From JAAFHI01 sp039793685 (GTDB taxonomy: Bacteria > Acidobacteriota > Blastocatellia > Chloracidobacteriales > Chloracidobacteriaceae): DNA of 64,000 bases. The notes under the pieces are model-generated. The model was not told the DNA's origin. It searched no databases and saw only the letters and a list, made by a program, of their open reading frames with translations. This document shows positions 43,148-51,539 of the stretch, piece after piece. Every line of letters starts with the position of its first letter. The first letter of the stretch is position 1. The stretch is from the NCBI GenBank assembly GCA_039793685.1, contig JBDRAL010000051.1:1-64000 (forward strand), given 5' to 3'. A program made the translations under genes and the position numbers.

Positions 43148-44208
43148 GCAGCTTCCTTAATTTTTCGCAGCGGCTGGCCCCGAAATGGCGGATTTCCATC
43201 GAGGATCACGTCGCGGCGGTCGAATGGTCGCGGGGCGACAAGTACGCCAAGTCGCCGCTCATTGCCGCCGCGTCCATCAGCGGCCCGATCGTGATTTTCA
43301 ACGAGGCGGGCGACGTGGTTCACCATCTCAAAGGCCACGGTTTCGGGACTGCCGCGCTGGCGTGGTCGCCGGATGGCTCGGTTCTCGCGAGCGCGGGTCA
43401 GGACGGAAAAGTTCGTCTCTGGAATCCGGAAACCGGCGAGGAAATCGCCGCGCTCGCGGGCGGGGCCTCGTGGGTCGAAAAGCTGGCGTGGAGTCCGCGT
43501 TATGAAGGTCGCCCCTCGATTCTGGCGAGCGGTGCCGGAAAAAGCCTGCGGTTCTGGCAGGCCGACGGCACGCTGATCAGCGAACACACGAAGCACACCA
43601 GCACCATCGCCGATTTAGGCTGGCATCCGAAGAAAAAGGCGCTCGCCACCGCCTGCTACGGACTGGTGACGACCTGGGAACCGGGCAAGGACGTGCCGAC
43701 CGAAGTGTATTCGTGGAAGGGTTCGCACCTGAAACTGGCGTGGTCGCCCGACGGTCGCTACGTCGTGACCGGCGATCAGGACGCCACGGTGCATTTCTGG
43801 GTCGTCCGTACGGGTGAAGACCTTCAAATGTACGGCTATCCGACCAAAGTCCGCGAATTGTCGTGGGATGCCTCTTCGCGGTTTCTCGCCACCGGCGGAG
43901 GTCCGGTGGTCACGATCTGGGATTTCGCCGGAAAGGGTCCCGCCGGTTCGACGCCGATTACCCTACCGGGCCACAAGGACGCGATTTCCGTTCTCGCTTA
44001 CCAGCCGCGCGGCGTGTTGCTGGCCTCCGGCGGACAGGACGGCATGGTTTTTCTCTGGAAGCACCCGAGCAAACCGCAAAAGGATGTCGCGCCAATCGGC
44101 ATGACGACCTTTTCGTCAGGCGTTTCCACTTTGAACTGGTCACCCAATGAAAAAATGATCGCCGTGGGAACGGAAGACGGCGACGTCTCGGTTCTGATTC
44201 TGACGTAA
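43135..44208 (+). CDS. WD40 beta-propeller protein
   Basis: 357 residues with ~7 WD40 blades. Recurrent sequences such as LAWSPDGSVLASAGQDGKVRLWN, LAWSPDGRYVVTGDQDATVHFW and VLAYQPRGVLLASGGQDGMVFLW mark the repeats. No signal peptide, so cytoplasmic. The ATG lies within the last codons of the COG0523 gene. WD40 partners of COG0523 proteins occur in several genomes; the probable role is a scaffold or metallochaperone partner. Confidence 0.88.
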   Translation: MPSLSSFLNFSQRLAPKWRISIEDHVAAVEWSRGDKYAKSPLIAAASISGPIVIFNEAGDVVHHLKGHGFGTAALAWSPDGSVLASAGQDGKVRLWNPETGEEIAALAGGASWVEKLAWSPRYEGRPSILASGAGKSLRFWQADGTLISEHTKHTSTIADLGWHPKKKALATACYGLVTTWEPGKDVPTEVYSWKGSHLKLAWSPDGRYVVTGDQDATVHFWVVRTGEDLQMYGYPTKVRELSWDASSRFLATGGGPVVTIWDFAGKGPAGSTPITLPGHKDAISVLAYQPRGVLLASGGQDGMVFLWKHPSKPQKDVAPIGMTTFSSGVSTLNWSPNEKMIAVGTEDGDVSVLILT

Positions 44209-44224
44209 AGAGGTTTTTGAGGAG

Positions 44225-44623
44225 ATGACACCCAAAGTTTCCGCCGCGTTGAACAAGGTCGGCGCCACCGCGTCCTTTGTCTGCGCCATCCATTGTCTGG
44301 CGATGCCGTTCGTGTTCGCCCTGCTCCCCGCCGCCACGACGTTCCTCAAGGACGAACGCATCGAATGGGGCATCATCGGCTTTACCGTTCTGGTCGGACT
44401 CCTCAGTCTTCTGCCGAGCTACATTCGCCACCACAAGCAGATTCGCCCGCTGGCCCTGTTCATTTTCGGTCTGGGCATCATCCTCGGCGTCAAGATGCTC
44501 ATCGAGGAAGGCGGACACCTCGAAACGCCCGGCATGATCCTCGGCGCGCTGTTCGTCGGCGGCGCGAACCTGCTCAACAACCGCTTGTGTCATACCTGCC
44601 CGACGTGTGAACACGAACACTGA
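44225..44623 (+). CDS. MerC-like membrane protein with metal-binding tail
   Basis: 132 residues, about four membrane helices. FVCAIHCLAMPFVFALLP has the MerC-type CxxxC/His pair at residues 20-24. The C-terminus CHTCPTCEHEH adds three Cys and two His and may bind zinc or another soft metal. GGAG and GAGG-like boxes precede the ATG. The downstream gene gap is filled by a family D element. Cotranscribed with COG0523 and WD40, it fits a zinc-uptake or distribution operon. Confidence 0.88.
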   Translation: MTPKVSAALNKVGATASFVCAIHCLAMPFVFALLPAATTFLKDERIEWGIIGFTVLVGLLSLLPSYIRHHKQIRPLALFIFGLGIILGVKMLIEEGGHLETPGMILGALFVGGANLLNNRLCHTCPTCEHEH

Positions 44624-44792
44624 AGGTGTCGGAAACCAAAGGTGTCAGGTATCGGGTGTCGGGTTTCAGGTTAAAATCAAATTTTGAGCTTTGGAAACCA
44701 ACCGCAAGCAGGTGTTGAAATTCGACACTTTGTTTTTCAGGCCAAATTTTGAATAAGGACTTACCTGAAACCCGACACCCGATACCCGACAC
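44624..44792. repeat. Paired GGTGTCG heptamer arms (family D, second copy)
   Basis: Left part: GGTGTCG (44625-44631), then GGTGTCA, GGTATCG, GGTGTCG, GGTTTCA, GGTTAAA at 44641-44675. Right arm: ACCTGAA, ACCCGAC, ACCCGAT, ACCCGAC, ACC at 44763-44792, inverted. The element fills the gap between the convergent MerC-like stop (TGA 44621-44623) and the next gene's TAG at 44793-44795. Confidence 0.88.
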
Positions 44793-46055
44793 CTATGTCC
44801 CCACGAACGTGGGGACCGTTACAGCGCTGTACTCCGTGCTGGTTTTTGAAAGTCGGGTGAAATAGCCCGCCGCGCCGCCGCCGAGGATGAACACGCCGTA
44901 GTTCGGGATGTAGCCGTTTTCATCCGCCCTGGCCTGAAAGAACTTCTGGGCCACGAAATGCTCCGGCAGCGCGAGATCCACCGTTTTTTCCCAGATTTCC
45001 TGCGTCACGAACGGTCCGCAGACCGTTTCCGCGCCCTCGCACCCGTAATCGCTTTTTAAAACCCACTGTTCGCGTTCCGCGCGCAATCGGTCGTGCGACA
45101 TTCCGGCCATCCGGCGGGTTTCCGGGATGAACTGCTCGATCAGTTCCTGAGCTTCCGGCGAAAACCGGGCCTTTTCTTCCCAGAAAAAGGCCAATGACAG
45201 TTTGTTCTGGGTAATGACCGCCCCGAACGGATTTACAACCGTGACCTGCCCCTGAACTTCGGCGTCGAGCAGCGCCACCAGCGGGCCTTCGAGCGGTTCG
45301 TCGTCGAGGTAATCCTCGGCGTCCGCCCAGACTACCTCGCGCTCTCCCCACCAGTCGGTTTTGTAATGCCGGACCACCAGATCCACCGGTTCGCCGAAAA
45401 CCGTGATGCCGGTCGGCGTCCGGCGAATGTTGAACGGGGAACCAGCCACTACCTGAATCCCGGCGGCTTCCAGCCAGCGGGTGAAAATCGCGATCATTCC
45501 GAGGTCTTCGGTCAATTCCGTCGGATAGATGATGGCGGCGGTTTTCATCGGTTCCGTGGTCCGCTTGGCGTTGCTCTCGCGCAGCATTTCCACGAACCGC
45601 TCGCCGAAACCTTCATTCGGGTCAATGGTTTCCGGGTGATTCGCGTGGAGCAACCGGTTCAGAATCACCGCCTCCGGCTGCCCGGAAGGCGTGTCGCTGT
45701 TCAATTCACAGCACTGAAGCCGCCCGTCTTCGCATTCAAACACGTCCGCCCGCGCCATCCCGTGCCACAAACCGCCCGACGCCTCCCACATCAGCCGTTG
45801 CCAGGGTGTCAGCCGGAAGAAGGAACTCACCAAATCCTGATTTTCCGAAAGGATTTCAACCAGTTCTTCATGTAAATAGGCCACGGCTTCCCCGACCTCG
45901 GCCAGGCGACCGGCAAATTCGGGCGTCAGCACCACGCCGTTCATCGAAAAACGTGGCTCGCCGTACAACCAGGGGTCGGAAAGAATGCCCGTCTGGTACA
46001 CCGCGCGGGCAAACGCGCCATAATCGGGAAGAAATCCGGTCGGAAGGTCGGTCAT
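44793..46055 (-). CDS. Glutathionylspermidine synthase-like ATP-grasp protein
   Basis: 420 residues of the GSP-synthetase (PF03738) ATP-grasp family. CELNSDTPSGQPEA, WEASGGLWHGMARADVFECEDG and LKSDYGCEGAETVCGPF are family motifs, the last contacting ATP. It probably joins an amino group to a carboxylate peptide-like substrate; the true substrates of most bacterial homologues are unknown. The ATG at 46055 is preferred over an in-frame codon inside the neighbouring gene. Downstream of a UGT gene on the same strand. Confidence 0.85.
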   Translation of the reverse strand: MTDLPTGFLPDYGAFARAVYQTGILSDPWLYGEPRFSMNGVVLTPEFAGRLAEVGEAVAYLHEELVEILSENQDLVSSFFRLTPWQRLMWEASGGLWHGMARADVFECEDGRLQCCELNSDTPSGQPEAVILNRLLHANHPETIDPNEGFGERFVEMLRESNAKRTTEPMKTAAIIYPTELTEDLGMIAIFTRWLEAAGIQVVAGSPFNIRRTPTGITVFGEPVDLVVRHYKTDWWGEREVVWADAEDYLDDEPLEGPLVALLDAEVQGQVTVVNPFGAVITQNKLSLAFFWEEKARFSPEAQELIEQFIPETRRMAGMSHDRLRAEREQWVLKSDYGCEGAETVCGPFVTQEIWEKTVDLALPEHFVAQKFFQARADENGYIPNYGVFILGGGAAGYFTRLSKTSTEYSAVTVPTFVGT

Positions 46056-46114
46056 CGAAGGCTCGCGGGAAAACGGGGATGTTCCCGCGAAAGTAGGAAG
46101 CCCGCCCGGCGAAG

Positions 46115-47377
46115 TCAACCGGCGAGCCGTACCTTTTCCAGAGCCGCGCACGCGGCGGAAATGCCGTCCTCGGCGGATACCCGCGCGCCGATTTCCTCCG
46201 CCCGTTTGAAAAATGATGGTTCGGCCTCGATTTCAACAATCGCGCGGGAAATCGTTTCGGCCCGGTAATCCGCCCGGCGAACCGTCTTCGAAATGCCGAG
46301 ACGAGCCGCGCGCGCGGCGTTGTCGGGCTGGTCGTGACTGAACGGGACGATGATCGTCGGTTTTCCGGCGCGAAATCCCTGGGCGGTCGTCCCGACCCCG
46401 CCCTGATGGACGACGATTTCAGCCCGATGAAAAAGCTCTGAAAACGGGGCGTATTCCACGGCCAGAAAGTTCCGGCCCAACCCGACCGGGGGCCGGTTTT
46501 TCCCGACCAGAAGCACCGCGCGGCGTCCGAGTCGGCGGATGGCCTCCGCGCTTTCCTCGTAAAAACTCCCCGCCGCGTACACCGCCGCCGATCCGAGTGT
46601 AAAAACGACCGGCGGCTCGCCTTCCGCCAGAAAACGTTCAAGTTCCTCCTGCATTCCCGCCCCCGCGTCACCCCGGTCAAAAAATACAAATCCCGTTTGA
46701 ACCGTGTTTTCCGGCCAGTCAGGCTGCGGTGCACCCAGCGCGGAGGAAAACACCGCCAAGTTCAAAAACGGCGAAATTTTTCCTGAAAAAATCGGGTTCG
46801 GCGTTTTACGGAGACCCAGTTTTCCCCGAAGTTCGTGATATTCGCCGGTCCAGCGGCCGGTGACGAAACTTCCAAGGTTTAAAATCGGCGCGTTCACCGC
46901 CGGACCGAACCGATGAATCGCCGCGAGCCACGGCGCGAGCGGCAAAACGGGCGGATCGTGGGGCGAAAAAAACGCCGTGGGGGCGAGTGCGGCATAAACC
47001 CATGGCTTTCCCGCTTTTTCAGCCGCGATATTCCCCGAATAAAGCAATTCCCCCAGAACCACCACGTCCGCCGCCTCGGCCGCCGGTAAAAGATCCTCGT
47101 AGGTGGCCCGGATGTTCGGGAAAATCAGTTCCCGCATCACGATTTCCGGCCCGAGTTTCGGGTCCATGATCCGCGCGGCGAGTTCCGGGTCTTCCTCCGG
47201 GCTTCCTTCGGGCCGAATCGGATGAAATTTCAGGCCCGCCGCTTCAACTTTCGGTCCGTGGACCCGAGTGGTGGCAATCGTGACGGAATGTCCGCGTTCG
47301 ACCAGCCCGATCCCGATGGCGATGAACGGGTGCAGGTCGCCGAGCGAACCGATGGTAGCCAAGAGGAAGTGTGCCAT
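46115..47377 (-). CDS. UGT-like glycosyltransferase
   Basis: 420 residues of the GT1 (MGT/UGT) fold. MAHFLLATIGSLGDLHPFIAIG is the acceptor-side start and HQGGVGTTAQGFRAGKPTIIVPFSHDQ is the C-terminal donor-binding PSPG-like region. Such enzymes glycosylate macrolides, sterols or carotenoids (CrtX-like). A carotenoid oxygenase gene directly upstream makes a carotenoid or apocarotenoid acceptor worth considering. No Shine-Dalgarno is seen because a heptamer element abuts the ATG. Confidence 0.85.
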   Translation of the reverse strand: MAHFLLATIGSLGDLHPFIAIGIGLVERGHSVTIATTRVHGPKVEAAGLKFHPIRPEGSPEEDPELAARIMDPKLGPEIVMRELIFPNIRATYEDLLPAAEAADVVVLGELLYSGNIAAEKAGKPWVYAALAPTAFFSPHDPPVLPLAPWLAAIHRFGPAVNAPILNLGSFVTGRWTGEYHELRGKLGLRKTPNPIFSGKISPFLNLAVFSSALGAPQPDWPENTVQTGFVFFDRGDAGAGMQEELERFLAEGEPPVVFTLGSAAVYAAGSFYEESAEAIRRLGRRAVLLVGKNRPPVGLGRNFLAVEYAPFSELFHRAEIVVHQGGVGTTAQGFRAGKPTIIVPFSHDQPDNAARAARLGISKTVRRADYRAETISRAIVEIEAEPSFFKRAEEIGARVSAEDGISAACAALEKVRLAG

Positions 47378-47380
47378 TTG

Positions 47381-47577
47381 AGCAGTTAGCAGTTAGTCGT
47401 TAGCAGTTAGTCGTTGGTCGTTTGCCTCGGGGGTCTGGAAAACCATTGGATACAACGGGAAAACCCATGAAAAGAGTTCCAGGAAAAACTCAAGTGCTCG
47501 CAAACCATTCCTTTTCAACAACTTGAAACAGAAAAAACGACCAATTGCTAACCACTAACCGCTATCTGCTAACTGCT
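47381..47577. repeat. Paired AGCAGTT heptamer arms (family B, second copy)
   Basis: Left arm 47381-47422: AGCAGTT, AGCAGTT, AGTCGTT, AGCAGTT, AGTCGTT, GGTCGTT. Right arm 47543-47577: AATTGCT, AACCACT, AACCGCT, ATCTGCT, AACTGCT, inverted. The left arm lies 3 bases from the glycosyltransferase start codon; the right arm overlaps the stop and last codons of the carotenoid oxygenase. Confidence 0.88.
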
Positions 47578-49016
47578 TCCGAAAAGCTGCCATGCAAGCC
47601 GTACGGTACGTGATGTTTCAGCCAGAGCTTCGCGACGGGGCCGGCCTCGATGTCGCGGGCGTCGAAAACGGCCAGAAAACTGCGGTTTTGGACCGAATCG
47701 AACACCATCTGGAACAGCCAGCCGTCATCGTCGGCCTTCCCATTTGAAAACGGGACGAACAACGGCTCGCCGACGTATCCGGCGGGAGCAAAACTGAAGG
47801 TTTTGGTCGTGCCGGTTTTGAGGTCGTGGCGAAGTACGCCTTGCAACGGGGCATTGCCGGTCGGCGCGTCGGCGCAGGCGAGAAACAGCGCATCGTACTG
47901 GCGTCCCACTTTTCGCGGGTTGAGTCCGGGAAATTCGACGGCGCGTTCCAGCACCCGTTCGCGGGTGACGTTACCGGTTTCAAGTTCAATGGTGAACCGG
48001 AAAAGCTGGGACGCGGCGATTTTCTCGATTTCGACGTCCTGAAACATCGTTCCCGGTTCGAGCGACGGAAACGTGTCGTACGCCACCGCTTCCAGAATCA
48101 GCCGGTCGCCCTCGCGGTGGGCGTTGGCGTGGTGGAACACGAAAAAGGCATCTGTTTCGTAGGTCCGCATCGTGCCGCCGTCGCGCGGGATGACGTGAAT
48201 TTTCGTGGCCTTGTCGGGTTGAAAAATCAGGCATTCCGCCGCGCCGCGCATCCCGAACCAGTACGGCAATGGGTTGACTGTCACCGGATTCTGAAAAAAC
48301 ACGCCGAATTCTTCCGTCAGCGCGAAATCGTGGATGAAGGCGAAGCCGGGGACTTTGTAGTCGTGGCGCGCGGTCACCCCGAAAGCATCGTCGAACTCGA
48401 ACAGTGAAATGGTCGAGGACAACCCCGGCACGACACCGAAATTCACCATCCGCCCGGTTTCAGGATCGAATCGGGGGTGGGCCGAAAAGTTCTCGCCGGG
48501 TTTCAGAATGCCGCCGAGATCGCTTAACCCTCGTGTTTCAAGGGTTTGCGGGTCGAGCGCGTGCGGATGACCGCCTTCCCAGAGGGCCATCAGCGTATCC
48601 CCGCGATGGTAAACGCCGGTGTTTGCGATGTTTTTCGGCTTGGTGTCGAGAAAATTCGCCATCCAGCCGCCGGGCTTTTGCGTCCCGAAAACGCCGCGAT
48701 ACAAGAACTTTTCAGCCTTTTCCTCGGCAAGAAACCCCTCGGTGCGGACGTGCCGGTTGCGGAAATGAACCGTCCCGTCGCCGCGAAAGGTAAAAGCGCA
48801 GATCATTCCGTCGCCGTCGAAGGGATGCTGGACGGAGCGTCCGCCGCGTTCGAGTACGCCGGGACCGTTGCGGAAAATCGTCCCGCGAAACTCGGCGGGA
48901 AGCTTCCCCTCGATTTCCTCGATGTCGTAATCGTATTCGGTCCGGAGCGAGGCGTAGCCCTTGACCCAATCCTCGCGCCTCCAGCGGGGCGCGCTCTGTC
49001 TGGCCGGTGCGGTCAT
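47562..49016 (-). CDS. Carotenoid cleavage oxygenase
   Basis: 484 residues of the RPE65/carotenoid oxygenase family, a non-heme Fe(II) seven-bladed propeller. Four iron ligands are visible: HPRFDPETG, FIHDFALTEE, VFHHANAH and the C-terminal PYGLHGSF. It cleaves a carotenoid double bond to apocarotenals, possibly for turnover, retinal or pigment tuning. The last five codons (EAVSR and the stop) are encoded by the AGCAGTT-type heptamer arm, so the native C-terminus was probably re-set by the element. Linked with a UGT glycosyltransferase. Confidence 0.92.
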   Translation of the reverse strand: MTAPARQSAPRWRREDWVKGYASLRTEYDYDIEEIEGKLPAEFRGTIFRNGPGVLERGGRSVQHPFDGDGMICAFTFRGDGTVHFRNRHVRTEGFLAEEKAEKFLYRGVFGTQKPGGWMANFLDTKPKNIANTGVYHRGDTLMALWEGGHPHALDPQTLETRGLSDLGGILKPGENFSAHPRFDPETGRMVNFGVVPGLSSTISLFEFDDAFGVTARHDYKVPGFAFIHDFALTEEFGVFFQNPVTVNPLPYWFGMRGAAECLIFQPDKATKIHVIPRDGGTMRTYETDAFFVFHHANAHREGDRLILEAVAYDTFPSLEPGTMFQDVEIEKIAASQLFRFTIELETGNVTRERVLERAVEFPGLNPRKVGRQYDALFLACADAPTGNAPLQGVLRHDLKTGTTKTFSFAPAGYVGEPLFVPFSNGKADDDGWLFQMVFDSVQNRSFLAVFDARDIEAGPVAKLWLKHHVPYGLHGSFSEAVSR

Positions 49017-49120
49017 AAAAAATACATTCGATTGAAAAGGGTTTGATTGAAGGGGGAGGTCGGAACATTGCGGCCTGCCATTCGTTTCGTCAACGTGACA
49101 CAGCGGAAAAGGAGACAGGG

Positions 49121-49678
49121 ATGAGAACCGGGACAGGCTTTTTCCTTTCTTTGGTATTCTGGATAACCATTTGCCTTCTTTTTTTGGCAGTCAGGGTGGC
49201 ATGTGAGACTGCCGGTGATCTGGGATGGGAAAAACTTCTGGGTATTTTCTTCATCCCCCTTTTGCTCGGGATTGGCTGGTGTTTTTCCCCGGCTTTTCTT
49301 TCCATCTGGAAAGTCCTTGAAAAAGGGTCCCGATTGACGAGCCGGATGCCCCTGAAAAAGACCGAAGTTTCCTATTTAGACATTTCCTCGGTTCAAGTTC
49401 CGGTCTTGCTTTCCGGAGTTGCGGCGGTTTGCGCGGCGTGGATTCTCTTTTCCGAATCCGTTTTTCAAAAGTATGGATGGATGGGGCCGGTCGGCCTTGG
49501 GCTTGGTGCGATTTTCTTTCTGAGCGCCTTGTTTGAACTCAGTTTCTGGCCCCGGATTTTCCTTGAAACACCTGCCCAAACTGAAAAACCTGAGCCGCTG
49601 GAATTGTATTCAGCCCCGCTTGAGGGCTTGAGCGACCATAAACTGTCTAAGGCAAAAGAGTTTCTGGATTCCCTGTAA
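49121..49678 (+). CDS. Hypothetical membrane protein
   Basis: 185 residues with an AAGGAG box (49109-49114) before ATG 49121. Hydrophobic segments at ~6-27, ~42-63, ~90-107 and ~118-140. The C-terminal ~40 residues are soluble with a helical LSDHKLSKAKEFLDSL end. No recognised family. Confidence 0.65.
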   Translation: MRTGTGFFLSLVFWITICLLFLAVRVACETAGDLGWEKLLGIFFIPLLLGIGWCFSPAFLSIWKVLEKGSRLTSRMPLKKTEVSYLDISSVQVPVLLSGVAAVCAAWILFSESVFQKYGWMGPVGLGLGAIFFLSALFELSFWPRIFLETPAQTEKPEPLELYSAPLEGLSDHKLSKAKEFLDSL

Positions 49679-49812
49679 CTTTTCGTTGTTTTTCCCGGAA
49701 AAGGAACTCAAACCACTTTCCAGTCCAGAATCACCAAAGTTCGAATTCCTCATCTGGAATCAGCAGAAGGCCAGAATACGCCTCAATACATTTTTGGATG
49801 GGAGTCAGGAAA

Positions 49813-50574
49813 ATGAGTCTCGTTTTTGAGGGTTTCGAGGAACTTCGACAAAAATTGACGGATTGGCGAAAACGCGATGAATTCTCGCTCGACGTCGCCC
49901 TTTGGACGGAAATCGAACTTGAAACGCTTCTGGCGGAGCTTCCCGTTGCGCCATTTGACGAATGGATCGACGGAATCGGGCCGGGGAAATACTGGGGTGG
50001 ATATGTCGGCGGAAAGCCGTTCGTAATTGAATTCTGTGACTCCCCACAGCCTTCAATCTCGGTGTACTGGCGGGAAACCGGGTGGCCGGATGAACCATTC
50101 GCCTGGTCTTTCCTCAATCAAATCAGGGATTTTCCGGTTCGAATCATTCGTCCCGGCTTTTGGATAAGGAATTCCTGGGAGCCTCACCGGGAGGCCCTCT
50201 TTACAGCCGGCCCCAACCCGTTTGCCCGGTTTCCCTTTCCCTATGAATGGGAATTTTATCGTTCGGGTAGCCGCAGCGAGACGGAGCAACTGTTTTTTTT
50301 CCTTGCGGATTTTGGTTTTGAAACCGGATGGCGAATCGGACCGCCGAGCGATCAAGCCGTTTCCTGGTTTGTCCGGGAAATACAACCCGACGGTTCATCC
50401 AAAGTTGAAGCTCGTCATCCCCGGAAAGAAAATGGAGATCGGTCTGCGTGGTACGCTTCACTCAATCGCCCTGAATCAAAATACCTTGTCATCCGTGACG
50501 ACGAGAAAGCTTTCGGAATCGGGGTCAAAAACGGGCAACCACTCCCCGACTGGCCGCCTAAACCGTCCGAATGA
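49813..50574 (+). CDS. Hypothetical soluble protein
   Basis: 253 residues; AGGA precedes ATG 49813. Rich in Trp/Pro and aromatic residues (WIDGIGPGKYWGGYVGG, IEFCDSPQPSISVYW). No recognised family or signal peptide. The 3' end overlaps the convergent DraG-like gene by 17 bases. It could be an immunity-like or SMI1/KNR4-like protein, but I could not confirm a motif. Confidence 0.6.
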   Translation: MSLVFEGFEELRQKLTDWRKRDEFSLDVALWTEIELETLLAELPVAPFDEWIDGIGPGKYWGGYVGGKPFVIEFCDSPQPSISVYWRETGWPDEPFAWSFLNQIRDFPVRIIRPGFWIRNSWEPHREALFTAGPNPFARFPFPYEWEFYRSGSRSETEQLFFFLADFGFETGWRIGPPSDQAVSWFVREIQPDGSSKVEARHPRKENGDRSAWYASLNRPESKYLVIRDDEKAFGIGVKNGQPLPDWPPKPSE

Positions 50575-51487
50575 GCCTTTTTACAATCGGATCGAGGATT
50601 TCCCGCCCCCACAACGCCTCCCGCCAGCGCGTGGGGATGCCTTCCACGCCGAAAACGATCCCGGCGATGCCGCCCGCAATGCAGGCGGTGGTGTCGGTAT
50701 CGTGTCCGAGCGCAACCGCGCCTTTGACGACGGCCTCGTAACTTCCACGTTCAAGCAGCATCCGGGCCGAACGCAGCGAATCCACGACGTAGCCCGTGCC
50801 GTTCCCCACCGGCGGATCATCCGGACGGATATTGAATTCCAGTTCGGCGGTTTTCGTTTCATCATCCTTATAAAGAAGACGAAGCGACGCGACGGCCGTT
50901 TCCCACGGATGCAAAACCTCGTTCAACAGATTGCGCGCCCACAGGCAGTAGAGCGCGCAGCAGACCTGCGACCGCGCGTGCGGGTGCGTGACCTCCGATT
51001 GCGCGTGCGCATCGTGGGCGAGTTCGGCGTCCGTGCCCCGATGCCAGAGTGCCAGCGGAAGTACCCGCATCAGCGAACCGTTCCCGTTGCTGTTTTCGCC
51101 GGAAAAGTCCGAAAGCAGCCGGGGAATCTTCAAACTGATGGAACGAATGGCTTTTGAAGTCTGAATGCCGATGTCGAAGACTTTGCCTTCAACGGCGTAA
51201 TCGCCCCGTTCGTACCAATCGACCAGCCGCTGACCGAAATCCACGGTATCGAATTTCCCGCAATCAAGGAGCGAATCGAGCAGCGCGAGCGCCTGCGCGC
51301 CGTCGTCCGACCAGGTTCCCGGCGGTACGCTGGCGTGCGCCCGGCGAAATCCCGCCGGAGGTTTGAACTCGATGAGCGGCTCGGCGGGGATGTCTTCGGG
51401 TTTGTGAAATTCGTACGGCACGCCCAGCGCGTCACCGACCAGCAACCCCAAAATTCCGCCTTCAATCCGTGAACGCCTTGAAATCAT
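50558..51487 (-). CDS. ADP-ribosylglycohydrolase (DraG-like)
   Basis: 309 residues of the PF03747 family: helix bundle with paired Mg. GGILGLLVGDALGVPYEFH, the WSDDGAQALALL metal motif and GHDTDTTACIAGGIAG at the C-terminus are all present. It removes ADP-ribose from proteins, nucleic acids or small molecules. A PARG-like protein is at 6400-7392, so the window contains two unrelated ADP-ribose-removal folds. It lies downstream of Hen1 on the same strand. Confidence 0.92.
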   Translation of the reverse strand: MISRRSRIEGGILGLLVGDALGVPYEFHKPEDIPAEPLIEFKPPAGFRRAHASVPPGTWSDDGAQALALLDSLLDCGKFDTVDFGQRLVDWYERGDYAVEGKVFDIGIQTSKAIRSISLKIPRLLSDFSGENSNGNGSLMRVLPLALWHRGTDAELAHDAHAQSEVTHPHARSQVCCALYCLWARNLLNEVLHPWETAVASLRLLYKDDETKTAELEFNIRPDDPPVGNGTGYVVDSLRSARMLLERGSYEAVVKGAVALGHDTDTTACIAGGIAGIVFGVEGIPTRWREALWGREILDPIVKRLIRTV

Positions 51488-51522
51488 TGAACTTTTTCCC
51501 TCCGGAAGTTTGAAAGCCCTGA

Positions 51523-51539
51523 TTCATCCTTCATCCTTC
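51523..51539. repeat. Single TTCATCC heptamer arm overlapping Hen1 stop
   Basis: Two TTCATCC units (51523-51536) and a partial third. On the minus strand these read GGATGAA GGATGAA and encode the last residues KDEG and the TGA stop of Hen1. It is family A, without a second arm in reach. Confidence 0.7.
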
